DNA of 64,000 nt from Xiphophorus maculatus (taxonomy: Eukaryota; Chordata; Actinopteri; Cyprinodontiformes; Poeciliidae). The notes beneath the pieces were generated by a model. It saw only the letters and a program-made list of their open reading frames with translations, made no database searches and was not told the origin of the DNA. Both the position numbers and the translations under genes were made by a program. The DNA lies in contig NC_036457.1 of NCBI RefSeq assembly GCF_002775205.1, positions 3,124,975 through 3,188,974 on the forward strand, in the 5' to 3' direction. Shown here in pieces: positions 1-10,600 of the stretch (position 1 is the stretch's first letter; each line of letters opens with the position of its first letter).

Positions 1-1166
1 CTGCTCTGCTGCTGTCGCCTTCCAGACGTCTAATTACTTTTACCAGTTAAGGTTTAACACGTTCAAGTGTGAAGTAAAGATAGAAAATAAAGTTCAGCTT
101 TTTACCTTCAGCTCTCGTCCATCAGGTGAGAAATTATGAAGTTAAAAGTCTCTTGTAAATATATTAATCACATAAAACAATTTTTTCTAAGAAGTATTGT
201 TGACTTATGCTCCATTTTTAGAGAAAGACAAACCAACAACCACATCGGCAGCAACAACTAAACCAGACAAAATACAAGAAACTGGGGAAACGATAGTTAC
301 AACTAAACTAGATGGAACATCAGTCTCTAGAGACGGAGGTAAAAATAAACCAACTTTTGCTGAAAATATGGAAAAAAGTGAGTCTTAAATGTCCATTTAG
401 TGACATTTTTAAACAACAAATGAAGTTTATTATTTTTGAAGCTTTAAATAATGCAGCTTTAGGTCGTTCATTATAGTTTGTATTCTTGCTGTTTTTACAT
501 TAATTGATGCTCCACCAATCAAAGTTGTTGTTCCAGTTTCTCTGGTTTGTCTCTGAACATAACCTGCAGCAGACTGGTGGAGGTTCCTCTCTGGTTCTGT
601 GGGTTTAGCTGCTCTGATAGCAGCTGTTCTGATCGTCACCATTTGGGCCAGAACTAAAGGTCAGAGTATCAACAGATCACTGGGAAAACTGGATAAACAT
701 GAAGGTTCTTTAGAGAAGCTGAACTTTGCTCTTCTGTTTTAGGGAGGAAAACACATCTGGATAAAAACACTGTGAGTTTTTAAAACAAATATCAATCATT
801 TGTTTTCAGTTTGTTTTATATCAGAGTAAAGGAAATGTGATCTGAGTAAATGTATCTGCCAGAACGATGTGAAGAGCTGTAGTTTATTAGTTCCTGAGAA
901 AAGTTAATCATGCAGAAAACTACCTGAATAAAAACACCAGCTGCTGGATTTAGCCATAATTTCAAAGAGATTAATTCTGGTTTAAGTGCTAATCTGTACA
1001 GCAGGCTGGTGGCATGTTTTATCTCACGTTTATACTAATTATATGTATATTGATCTCTTTTTTTAAATGTCAGATGTTAATAAATTGTTTGTGTTTCTCT
1101 CAGGTGTGTTATGATGAAGATGAAGCTGCTCTGAACTATGAAAACATCAGAACTTCTTCAGTTTGA
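1..1166 (+). CDS. Ig-superfamily leukocyte-type receptor, 3' part (gene A, truncated by window edge)
   Basis: This is the 3' portion of a multi-exon type I membrane receptor; its 5' exons lie outside the window. Inferred coding exons are 1-125 (end of an Ig domain, with the FKCEVK cysteine strand), 222-377 (Thr/Lys-rich stalk), 570-659 (membrane segment, LAALIAAVLIVTIW), 743-771 and 1104-1166 (stop TGA 1164-1166). Splice sites are GT-AG and the phases join without a break. The short tail ends ...ALNYENIRTSSV. LNYENI fits the ITIM pattern (I/V/L/S-x-Y-x-x-I/V/L), and YEN also fits a Grb2-type pYxN SH2 site. No charged residue is visible in the membrane core, so an ITAM-adaptor partner is not indicated. 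Exons 1-125 and 222 to about 325 are almost identical to the neighbouring gene B, but the membrane and tail exons differ. I recognise the general type (teleost-expanded Ig receptors, CD300/pIgR-like in style) but not a named orthologue. Ligand and sign of signalling are unknown. Confidence 0.72.
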
Positions 1167-1244
1167 TCCTCCTGCTTTTCTCAGACTCAGTAGATCCAGA
1201 AGCTCAACATCAGCAGGTTTATCTGTTTTAATGTTATCTGTTGT

Positions 1245-1250
1245 AATAAA
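1245..1250 (+). terminator. Poly(A) signal AATAAA of gene A
   Basis: A canonical AATAAA lies about 80 bp after the gene A stop codon. A second AATAAA at 2236-2241 could serve a longer 3' UTR. Confidence 0.5.
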
Positions 1251-1684
1251 AAACTGCTGAAATGTTAAAATAACATCTTAAAATAAGCATAAGAAGAGTT
1301 TAATGAGCAGATTGTTACTTTTCAGATTAAATATCAATTTTGTTAATAGGTAAATTCAGAAAATGAATTATTTCCTGGTTTGTGCTGCAGAGCGTCATGA
1401 ATTAATTATGTCATCCTGATGAGTAAAGCAGTAACTGAACAGTGTGGAGAATTTTCCTTCTCCATGCTGAGTTCTTGATCTATGAGGTTGAAGAAGAGTC
1501 AGTGAGTTGAATTCATGATTTTCATTTATTAATACCAAAATGCAGCTGGTCCATTTCTCATGCTATCTTTAAGGGCTAGCAGAACAAAATGGCATCAAAC
1601 AAAGTTTTTCATCCTCTTTGTTAGCCTCTATCTGATCTACGCCCTAAAGAGGGCATTTCCTAGTGTGTCATTTCCTTTAAATAT

Positions 1685-1729
1685 GTCATTTCCTTTAAAT
1701 GACACCTAGGGTCATTTAAAGGAAATGAC
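1685..1729. repeat. Perfect 19-bp inverted repeat (hairpin)
   Basis: Arm GTCATTTCCTTTAAATGAC at 1685-1703 is the exact reverse complement of 1711-1729, with a 7-nt loop. A partial extra copy of the arm (TCATTTCCTTTAAAT) lies just upstream at about 1668-1682, so the unit may have been both duplicated and inverted. Confidence 0.85.
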
Positions 1730-3045
1730 CCTGGTCTAGAAATAAAATGTTAGGGCGTTTCCTAACATGTCATTTGCTTTAGCTTTAGCTTTGCAACTAG
1801 CTAAAAGAGACAGAAGAAAAACACAAAATTATTTATTCTCAACAATAGTATATTTACTGCCACCTAGAGTCAGATTTACATCATCGCTTTGTTTCAGGTT
1901 TATTAGTTTTGCTCAACATCAGCAGGTTAATCTGTCAGTTTATCATCCAGTGATCAGAACAGTTTTCCTTCAGCTCCATGAGGGATCATTATAGATCCGT
2001 TATAGATTTCCACAGAATTTTGAGTATAAACATTTGTCCTTTTAATCCGCCTTAAATTATCAGCATTTGGTGCATTATGTAATATGTTATCCAAAGGTTG
2101 TTTTAGATTTATTTGCTTTGCCTTTATTACTCAAAATGAGGCATGATGCTGCCATTACCATGCATAGTTAACCATATATGTTGTTTTTATCTACTTCTTG
2201 TTCTGTTTGCACATTTCTGCTGAAAAATGTAGATAAATAAAATTGTTCCAGAGGTTCAAAACTCACTTTTTTTGATTATTTTTGGATTATTTTTTCTTTA
2301 TGTGTGAAGCAGCTGAAATGACATTTTGTTAATAAACTGATCTGATTTAAGGTGGACTTGTCTTTAATTTGTAGAATTGATTCTTTATTAGTTGTTGTGA
2401 CATTTGATCCACCTTAACCTGTTGGTGAGTTAAGCAGAACTCCTTATCATTAATTTACAGATAATTTGTTGAAATGTTTGGTGATAATAATCAAATTTTT
2501 AATCTTAAAATTTAAACCATATTTAGTTTTAAACTTAACTTAAAATTAATCTATTACCAGTCACAGCTTTAGATGCACTAAATGAATGCATGATGCTGCT
2601 GTTACCCACAGAGAGTGAAGTCATTTTTCCACGTTCAGACCTCTGCTGCTTCTATAACCACATTCTCATGAAAATACTTCCTGTTTTAACAAGGTACTAC
2701 CAGCTACTTCGGTTTTTCTCAGGATAATTTCTGTTCAGAAATGTTTTTCATTAACTCTTTCTTAAACCTTTCTGTAAATATTAATAACTTAAAATGGAGA
2801 TTTTTATCAATGTTTCCTAAATTATTTATTTTTGTGATTTATCCACGATAAGATCAAGTTACATTAGATGAGTCTCATCATGTAAATTTGTTGTAAATTT
2901 GCAGCATTTCAGTGTCTTAAACACAGCAGTTCATTCTGAATTCAAAATGAAGACACAGAAACTGACCCAACGTTTCTACATTACACCACCAGCTGTGGTG
3001 TGACGCCTTGCAGCTTTCATGACGAAGTTAAAACCTGAATAACTA

Positions 3046-3111
3046 CAGGAAGTAAAAACATAGAAGTTTAAGAGCTCAAGTTGTCACTGAGGTTCAGGAA
3101 GCAGAGAGACG
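3046..3111 (+). promoter_or_regulatory. Proximal promoter/5' UTR of receptor gene B with ETS/PU.1-type site
   Basis: CAGGAAGT at 3046-3053 fits an ETS-family (PU.1-like) core about 60 bp before the start codon. No convincing TATA box is seen. Myeloid Ig receptors often have TATA-less, PU.1-dependent promoters, so the placement is plausible, but this is inference from a short motif. Confidence 0.3.
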
Positions 3112-6024
3112 ATGAAGCAGAGAGGAGCCATGGAGGATCCTATGTGGAGGAAAATGTTTCTGTTTTTCATCCTGCAGTTTACAGGTGAGACTCTGAACAG
3201 CTACTGTTTATTAAATTCTCTTCATTTCAACATTAACATCACTGTTTCATCGATGCATCATGTTGGTAGTTTCATAAGGAAGAACCTGAGTTTAACTTCC
3301 TGTTGATAATCTGGTTCTAGAAGATATAAAATGTCTCTACAGTTATTCTTTATTTATATTTCTTATGTGAATATTTCTGGTTTTGTGTCATCAGGAGCTC
3401 TGAGCAGAGATCTGTCTCTCTACTACGCTGTCAGAGCTGGAGATGACGTCACTTTGTCCTGTGAAAATGTGATCGATGGTCACAGTAACTGTGACACAAC
3501 ATCCTGGGTCTACAGTAAAGCAGGTCGACAAGCTGTAGAGTTAGTTATTCTTGGGCAGGTTAAGGTTAAGGTTACCAGATCAGACAGACTGAGTGTTTCT
3601 GCAAACTGTTCTCTGGTTGTAAAGAAAGTCACAGATCAGGATGTTGGTCGGTACACCTGCAGACAGTTTAAGAAACCAGGAGAAGGTCAGTTTGGTTCAG
3701 ATGCTGTGGTTCGTCTTTCTCTGGTTCACTGTGAGTATTATACAATATTTTCATCTTCAGCTTTTAGTGACAACAACCTGCTGACAGCAGAATCATAATA
3801 ATTTCATAAACTGAAGTAACCATAGTTACTCTGCTTTTCTCTTTCAAATCCTCCTCAGTGACAGAACATGAGGACCAGAACCAGATAACATTAAACTGCT
3901 CTGTGGTGACAGATGAACCATGTAAACACTCAGTGAAGTGGTTGTATAATGGTAACCTTTTGGATAAAGACAACAAAGAAATAACAGAATCATCATCTTC
4001 CTGCTCTGCTGCTGTCGCCTTCCAGACGTCTCATTACTTTTACCAGTCAAGGTTTAACACGTTCAAGTGTGAAGTAAAGACAGAAAATAAAGTTCAGCTT
4101 TTTACCTTCAGCTCTCGTCAATCAGGTGAGAAATTATGAAGTTAAAAGTCTCTTGTAAATATATTAATCACATGAAACAATTTTTTCTAAGAAGTATTGT
4201 TGACTTATGCTCCATTTTTAGAGAAAGACAAACCAACAACCACATCGGCAGCAACAACTAAACCAGACAAAATACAAACAACTGAGGAAACCAAAGTTAC
4301 AACTAAACTAGATGGAACATCAGTCATAAGAAGTACAAACACTCCAACACGTGATCCAGATGTGGAACAAAGTAAGTTTTACTTGTTCACATTTACTGTT
4401 GCTTTTAATCACAAATTAACCTCAGAATGATTTTTTAAATACTTATTTTATTGACATTTCATTCTTCCTTTCAAGCTTTTCTGTGGTTGTACATCACTCT
4501 ACCTCTGCTTCTAGTGGCCTTGATAACAATTCTGTTCATCCTGTTAAACAGAGCAAGAGGTGATTTTTTTTAAATCCAAGACATTCAGTTGACCAGAATT
4601 TAACTTCTGAAGAAACTTAAGAGGCTAATCTGAAATCTTTTTTCATTTTTTAGGCCACAAAGCTAAACAAATTTCCAATGACGTGAGTTTAAAATTTTTT
4701 CTTGTTTTAAATGTGTTTTACTTTACAAAATGTAAAGGAAGAGACAATTATAGGAAGTTTGTAGCAGATGAACAAGTATGAAGCTGATTATTATTTTGTT
4801 TATCCAAATGTGTGCATTGAATTAAAGCAGCAATCTTGCCTCAGGATATATGACATCTGCATGAATTTAGTTGCACTTTGGTTGTAAAATATTTCAAATA
4901 ACATATTGAAAAACTGACCCAGATTAATCTGACTATGTTTCTACAGTCTGTCACTCTTAAACCTGCAGAGACTCAATCTGCATCTGAAAATCAGCAACAG
5001 GTAAATAACAGCCTCTCTAGTTATTAGAGATAACTAAAATGTGTGTACAGTAAATGCTGCTTGTTGAAGAAGATTGTTTAAAAAATAAAGCAGAAGTTTC
5101 TGTGAGCTGCTGCAGAACAGGAAAAGGAAAATGTGAAATAAGACGTGACAAGAACTATCTTGAGACATAAGCCACACTGTATAGGAGAAGTAGTGTGTCT
5201 GCATGCATCACTTGCTACTGAGCGGTTCTCACTCTCTGCAGGTTGATCCAGAAAATGGAGTCTCCTACGCCTCCATCAGCTACACCAAGAAGTCCAACAG
5301 CAGCAGGGTAACCTGTCTCTATTCTTGTTTCTAACTTGTGAGGTTTGAGCAAACCTAGTAGTTCCTCAACCAGCGTAAAAAGGTTTATTTGTCAAATTGA
5401 CTTTTACTCAGAACAACAGGAAAATCCTCGTAAATCAGTGAAAATCTGAGAAGGAAAAAGTGGATTTACACAATTTGGGAAATCGTTCTGAACTACAGGC
5501 TCTGAGATCTCCATTGCAAACATTACAGTGGTCCAAAAAATCCACTGAACTGGTACTGGAATAGTTAAATTAGACCAATTTAACACTCCTAGAAAAGCCT
5601 TCCCAAGTTAATCTCTATTAAAAATTAAGAACTGAGCTTAAAAGTTGAGTCTGAAGCAGAAAACCAACCAACTTTTTAAGGAAAGCTTCCATTTCTGCCA
5701 AGAACTTGGTCAAATATACAATAAGATGCATATTTAACCACGTGCATCTTGCATAAGAGACCATTTAACCTAAAAGTATATGCAATGTCGTATACATTTA
5801 GAATGTGTGAATGTCTTTATCCTGTTATTTTTGTAGATCTTGTTTTAGGTTAGAAATTCATTGCCAACATAAATATGATGGGTGTATGCAAACGTCTGAC
5901 CAGAGCTGCTGCTTCTGTTCTGTTTCTGCAGGCTAAAGGTGATGATGAAGGTGAAGTTGTGACATACAGCACGGTGAACTCTCCCGCCGTAGATCCCAGC
6001 AGCCTCTATGCTTCCATCAAATAG
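3112..6024 (+). CDS. Two-Ig-domain inhibitory-type receptor with three ITIM-like motifs (gene B)
   Basis: This is a complete 9-exon gene. Inferred coding exons are 3112-3184, 3395-3730, 3859-4125, 4222-4371, 4476-4559, 4654-4682, 4947-5000, 5242-5307 and 5932-6024, giving 383 residues. All junctions are GT-AG and phases agree (phase 1 up to the membrane exon, phase 0 after). In order it encodes: a signal peptide (MFLFFILQFTG; ATG 3112, or in-frame ATG 3130); a V-type Ig domain (VTLSC, SWVYS, DVGRYTC) with an extra Cys pair typical of CD300/pIgR-like folds; a second Ig domain (ITLNC, VKWLY, FKCEV); a Thr-rich stalk; a membrane helix (LPLLLVALITILFILL); and a tail with VSYASI, VTYSTV and SLYASI, each fitting the ITIM pattern. 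Such motifs recruit SHP-1/SHP-2 phosphatases in known receptors, so an inhibitory role is inferred. The ligand is unknown. It belongs to a type expanded in teleosts; no gene symbol is assigned. Confidence 0.85.
4001..4325 (+). repeat. Near-identical duplicate of window positions 1-325
   Basis: Positions 4001-4325 align without gaps to 1-325. By eye I count about ten mismatches (roughly 97% identity), only one of them within the 96-bp intron. Similarity stops abruptly inside the stalk exon. This marks tandem duplication of the receptor gene or later gene conversion. Confidence 0.9.
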
Positions 6025-7080
6025 GCAGACAAACAGTCTGAGGTCCCAGGAAGGAGCTAAATGTTAGATTTGCTGTTACAGGTGTGCATTGTTAAAAAAG
6101 GGAAATGCCTCATAATTAATATAGATAACTGCATAAGAGAATGAAAATAATGTATATTGCACTTGTTTAGCTGTGCTATGGTTAATTACTATAACTTATT
6201 AATCGAGCTTTGCGATGTTTGTTTTTGCTTTAAATTCCAATTTACCAACTGAAAACCAGGAATTTTATTTTGCAGGTTCAGTGTTTAATATTTAAATTTT
6301 TCATTTTTATTTGAGACTGAAGAAATGGATGTGATATAATTAGTATTTTAGTATCATAAATGACTCCGTCCAGCAGAGTAACTGAGATGTGGAACTGTAA
6401 AAGTCATAACAGCCATCTTCAGCGGGAGATTTTGAAGCTGGTCAAAAAAGGAGAACGGCTCTCTAACCCTCAAGTTTTGTTTTTTTGTGGTCATATTTCT
6501 TAAAAGAAACCACCAACTTAGAGAAGTAGATGTGTGAGAACAGCAGAGACGTTTTGAGAGCTAATGTTTGCACAGGATCTTATTTGGAATTATTCAATCA
6601 TTTACTGATGATCCTTATATGGGTCTGATGATTGTTATGGTTTTTAGAAAAGTCCTTTTATTTTCTGCTAGAATAATTACAGGTTTCCAAATAATAAAGC
6701 TCAATTATTACATTGTGTTTGTGTGATGCCACCTGCTGGTGAAATGTGAATAAAGTTTATACTGTATGTGAAGGGGTATGTATTAATGCCTCGGGATTTA
6801 TATTAGATGCTGTTTTTGTCCATAAAATTCAAGAGGAAATTAAGCTCTCCATTTTTATTTTATTTGCATATATGTTTAATAAAGAAGACAACAAAATTCT
6901 GTTGATTAATTTGTATGACTGGAGAATGTACAAAAGATAAATAAACCATAAAATGCAACGAAGAAACGTTTTTATACAACATATAAACTGAAGAACAGTT
7001 TAATTTTAAAAAGGGATGAGAAAAGATCGATCAAGCAGGGGTCAGGCTCCTGTTGTCTCCTTTTCAGATTTAATGTGTAA
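6025..7080. other. Gene B 3' UTR and short spacer before btbd9
   Basis: AT-rich DNA with no supported coding exon. The small open frame at 6746-6940 overlaps the poly(A) region and has no domain features. No tRNA or structured RNA was recognised. Confidence 0.55.
6693..6754 (+). terminator. Poly(A) signals of receptor gene B
   Basis: Two AATAAA hexamers, at 6693-6698 and 6749-6754, lie about 0.7 kb after the gene B stop and would give a 3' UTR of about 0.7 kb. Which is used cannot be told from sequence. Confidence 0.45.
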
Positions 7081-7562
7081 AACGTTCTCCAATCCAGGAG
7101 GGGGCGCTGCGGTTTATGTTCAAACTGGGGCAGGAACCGGAAGTTTTCCTCCGTGGTAACAGTATCAATATCCAGTGTTGCGATGTCGGCCGAACCTTGA
7201 ATTTGTTGCTGGGTTTTATTTCCTTTGAGATCGCGAACAATTAACTCCGTCTTTATTTATCAAAACAGCTGAAAACACAACCGGAAGTGGCTGTTAGTAG
7301 TTCGGTAAGTTTTAAACGCAGAATGACGTTAACAAACAATCCTAGTGGTCAGTTAGCCGTTTGTTAGCGGCTACAAACCGGCACAGTCTATGAAATAGCA
7401 CTTTCTTATGTTTAATATTTTACATGTGTTAACATATATGAACTGTGAGGTAAAACATCTGTTGTTTAATCATATATTTCTTGCTGAGCCGCCGAGTTCA
7501 GTGTTATTAGCATGTAGCATGCTAACGGTGGGAGGTTCTAGAAAATGTCCCGTCTGCTTCAG
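7081..7562 (+). promoter_or_regulatory. btbd9: btbd9 promoter and probable 5' UTR intron
   Basis: The stretch is more GC-rich than its flanks and holds two CCGGAAGT ETS/GABP-type sites (7137-7144 and 7281-7288), common in TATA-less housekeeping promoters. A strong donor (TTCG|GTAAGT at 7305) and an acceptor (TCTGCTTCAG ending at 7562) suggest a non-coding first exon and a 5' UTR intron 7305-7562. The transcription start is not fixed by sequence. Confidence 0.45.
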
Positions 7563-7630
7563 GTTTCAGTCACTGGGTTTGTTTGCATGTCTGCTCTGTG
7601 CGTTAGATGTGTCTGGGGAAACCTTAGACC

Positions 7631-10600
7631 ATGAGCAACAGTCATCCTCTGCGGCCTCTGGCCTCCGTGTCGGAGATCGACCACATCCACCTGCTGTCGG
7701 AGCAGCTCGGAGTGCTGGTGCTGGGAGAGGAGTACAGCGACGTCACCTTCGTTGTGGAGGGAAAGAGGTTCCCGGCGCACCGGGTCATCCTGGCGGCTCG
7801 GTGCCACTACTTCAGGTGCCACTGCAAGTTCGGGTTCATCGGTCCTGCTGTTTTTCTGTGGTCTAAGGGATCTCTGCAATTGATAGGCTTTATTTAAACT
7901 TCTAAAATACTTAGTCATATATGAACTAGTAGTTTTCTATAAAAACAAAATATATTTGTTTTGAAATAATCAGTGTTTATTGTCCCTTCTTGCCATGACA
8001 CACATTGTTGCTGATGTGTCATTATCCACAATTTAAGTTAAGTGGATTCAAATTTAATTATGAAAAGCATAACTACAACTAAAACATTTTCACTAGTATT
8101 TAATTCAGTTAAAATATTTTGTATAACCCAAAGGAAAATTTAATTTCATTGTATCATCCAAGGATATTCAAAAATTCGTTGTGGATGGTGATGCTATGGA
8201 CTAAAATGATAACCAGTAGCAGTCAGTCTTACAACTAATCTGAAGAGGCCTCTGACTGAAGACTGTTTATGACTGTCATGACATGCTAACAGCTCAATAT
8301 CAGGGCACCAGAGATGATATTCCTCAGTAACATGTCCTGGATTAAACCATTGGTTCTTGGCTAGCACTGCTAATCCACTTCATCTGCTTTTGGTGCTCCT
8401 CTTTAAATCTCTGTCTGGCTGTTTGGTTAGAACGGCGGGCAGAGAGATGTTGGGGTCGGGGATATGACCCCATTATCCATCATGACAGATGGAAGTTATT
8501 AAAAAAACACCTTGTTGTCATGGTTGTGCTTCACAACTGGTTTAAAGAAAAAGAAAAAGCTAAAATCCTTCCAGCTGCACAGCATCCAGAATCAGAGAGA
8601 ATAATTGTAAAAAAAAATATTGAAACCAACCTAATTTATTAATGTACCTTATCAAGTCCAACATGCTGCCACCATGAGAGCTACAGTCCTATATTTATTA
8701 TATGAATACTTACTTTTCACAGCAGTTGGTGTGCAGCTAGATTATTTAGAAAACAAGTGACATCTGACTCCAGTTTTAATTTCATACGTAAATGTTGTAA
8801 ATATAGTTGCAGTTTATCAAATATAATCTGTCTTTTCCTGAAGATTAAACTGATTATATTGGACTTTTGGACATAAATAATCATTTTAAGCTACGGTGAT
8901 CACATGACACAATGCGATTCTTCTCAGTCTTCTTCCTTCTGATTTTAAGAATTAATTTCCCTGTGAGTCTGTAGCCATCTGAAGTCCAAACCTACATTTA
9001 TCAGTTACACCCCTCTGATTAAATATAGTTATCACTCTGATCTCTCTGTCTGCTTCAGGGCCTTGTTGTACGGTGGGATGAAGGAGTCCCAGCCCCAGGC
9101 TGAGGTTCGTTTGGAGGAGACCCGGGCTGAAGCGTTCTCCATGCTGCTGAACTACCTGTACACGGGCCGGGCCAGCCTCAGTTCTGCCCGGGAAGAGGTG
9201 CTGCTGGACTTCCTGGGTTTGGCTCACCGCTACGGCCTGCAGCCTCTGGAGGACTCCACCTGCGAGTTCCTGCGCACCATCCTGCACATCAACAACGTGT
9301 GCCTGGTGTTCGACGTGGCCAGCCTGTACTGTCTGAGCGCGCTCAATGAGGCCTGCTGCGCGTACATGGACAGACACGCTCCAGAGGTTCTCAACTCTGA
9401 CGGCTTTCTGTCGCTCTCCAAGGTAACATGATGGAGCTCATTACTTACTGCTGCAGTCCAGAGAAAACATCCAGACAAGCTGTCTAGACCTATTTAACAT
9501 TTTGTTTGTATTTTATCTCTAATCAACTGCTCTGATTGATTTTTATGTAGATATTGATTTGAAAAGCTCTAACTTGACAGGTTATCTCTATGATTTGCTT
9601 TTATTTTTAAGTTGTATCCATGCCCTATAAAAACACAGAATTGTAAAGTTTGAGGTAATATTAAAAGCAATGTTGTGGGACTGCAGCTAGTGATTAATTT
9701 AGTAATTTATTATTCCATAAATCATTAATCAATTGGTAAGTCAAAAAATGGCACCTTCTGCAGATTCTTCATTTGACCACTTATAGCTTTTTCATACAAT
9801 ATTTGAAATACATTAAAAATGTAAATGGATCATAAATCACTTGTAGCAAAGGATCTTCAACTAAAAAATTACTGATGTAAAAAGTTCAGCTTCTTCTGCT
9901 TGACTTAGCATCAGTACAGTTTAGAGCTAAACTGATTATTTATATTTCTAGATTAACCAATTAATAATTGGATGAAAAAAGTTTTTAATAAGAGATTTTT
10001 TTCAGAGGATTTGAACCAGGTGAAGCTAAGACTGCCACTTGAGGAATGCTGGGTAGAACACATAGAAGGTGTTTAATGTTAAATACTAAATGTGTCTATT
10101 TTTTGTACAGTGTTGGTTTACTACTGCTCAGACTGTGTTGTTCTTTCAGCAAAAGGCCTTAATCAATTCCTAAATTAGTTGATGGTTATTTCAATCATTG
10201 ATCAATCCTATTAATTGTTTCAGCTCTTCAATGTTGGCTTTTTAAATCCTACTCATGCTTTATTTGAATATCTTCCTCCAGGTGGCGCTGCTGACTGTGG
10301 TCCGTCGAGACTCCTTTGCTGCCAGTGAGAAGGAGATCTTCCAGGCTCTGTGTCGGTGGTGCCAGCAGCACGAGGACGGGGTGGACACACAGGAAGTGAT
10401 GTCAGCGGTGCGGCTGCCGCTCATGACTCTGACGGAGATGCTGAACGTTGTGCGGCCGTCCGGCCTGGTGAGCCCCGACGACCTGCTGGACGCCATAAAG
10501 AGCCGCTCAGAGAGCCGCAACATGGACCTGAACTACCGGGGAATGCTCAGTGAGTTCTGCTCTGGCCGGACCCGCGGAGCGGCTTCAGCGTTTTTACATC

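Larger units (their letters stand above)
1167..3045. other. Non-coding stretch between the two receptor genes
   Basis: No coding exon is supported here. It holds the gene A 3' UTR, a perfect hairpin (1685-1729), a short duplicated segment (about 1200-1222 resembles 1912-1934, sharing GCTCAACATCAGCAGGTT), and a second AATAAA at 2236-2241. The open frame at 1767-1994 shows no domain or splice context and looks fortuitous. Confidence 0.6.

Noticed and set aside
8952-9377. 141-codon open frame on the minus strand
   Set aside because: Antisense shadow of btbd9 exon 2, which encodes the BTB/BACK region in the sense direction.
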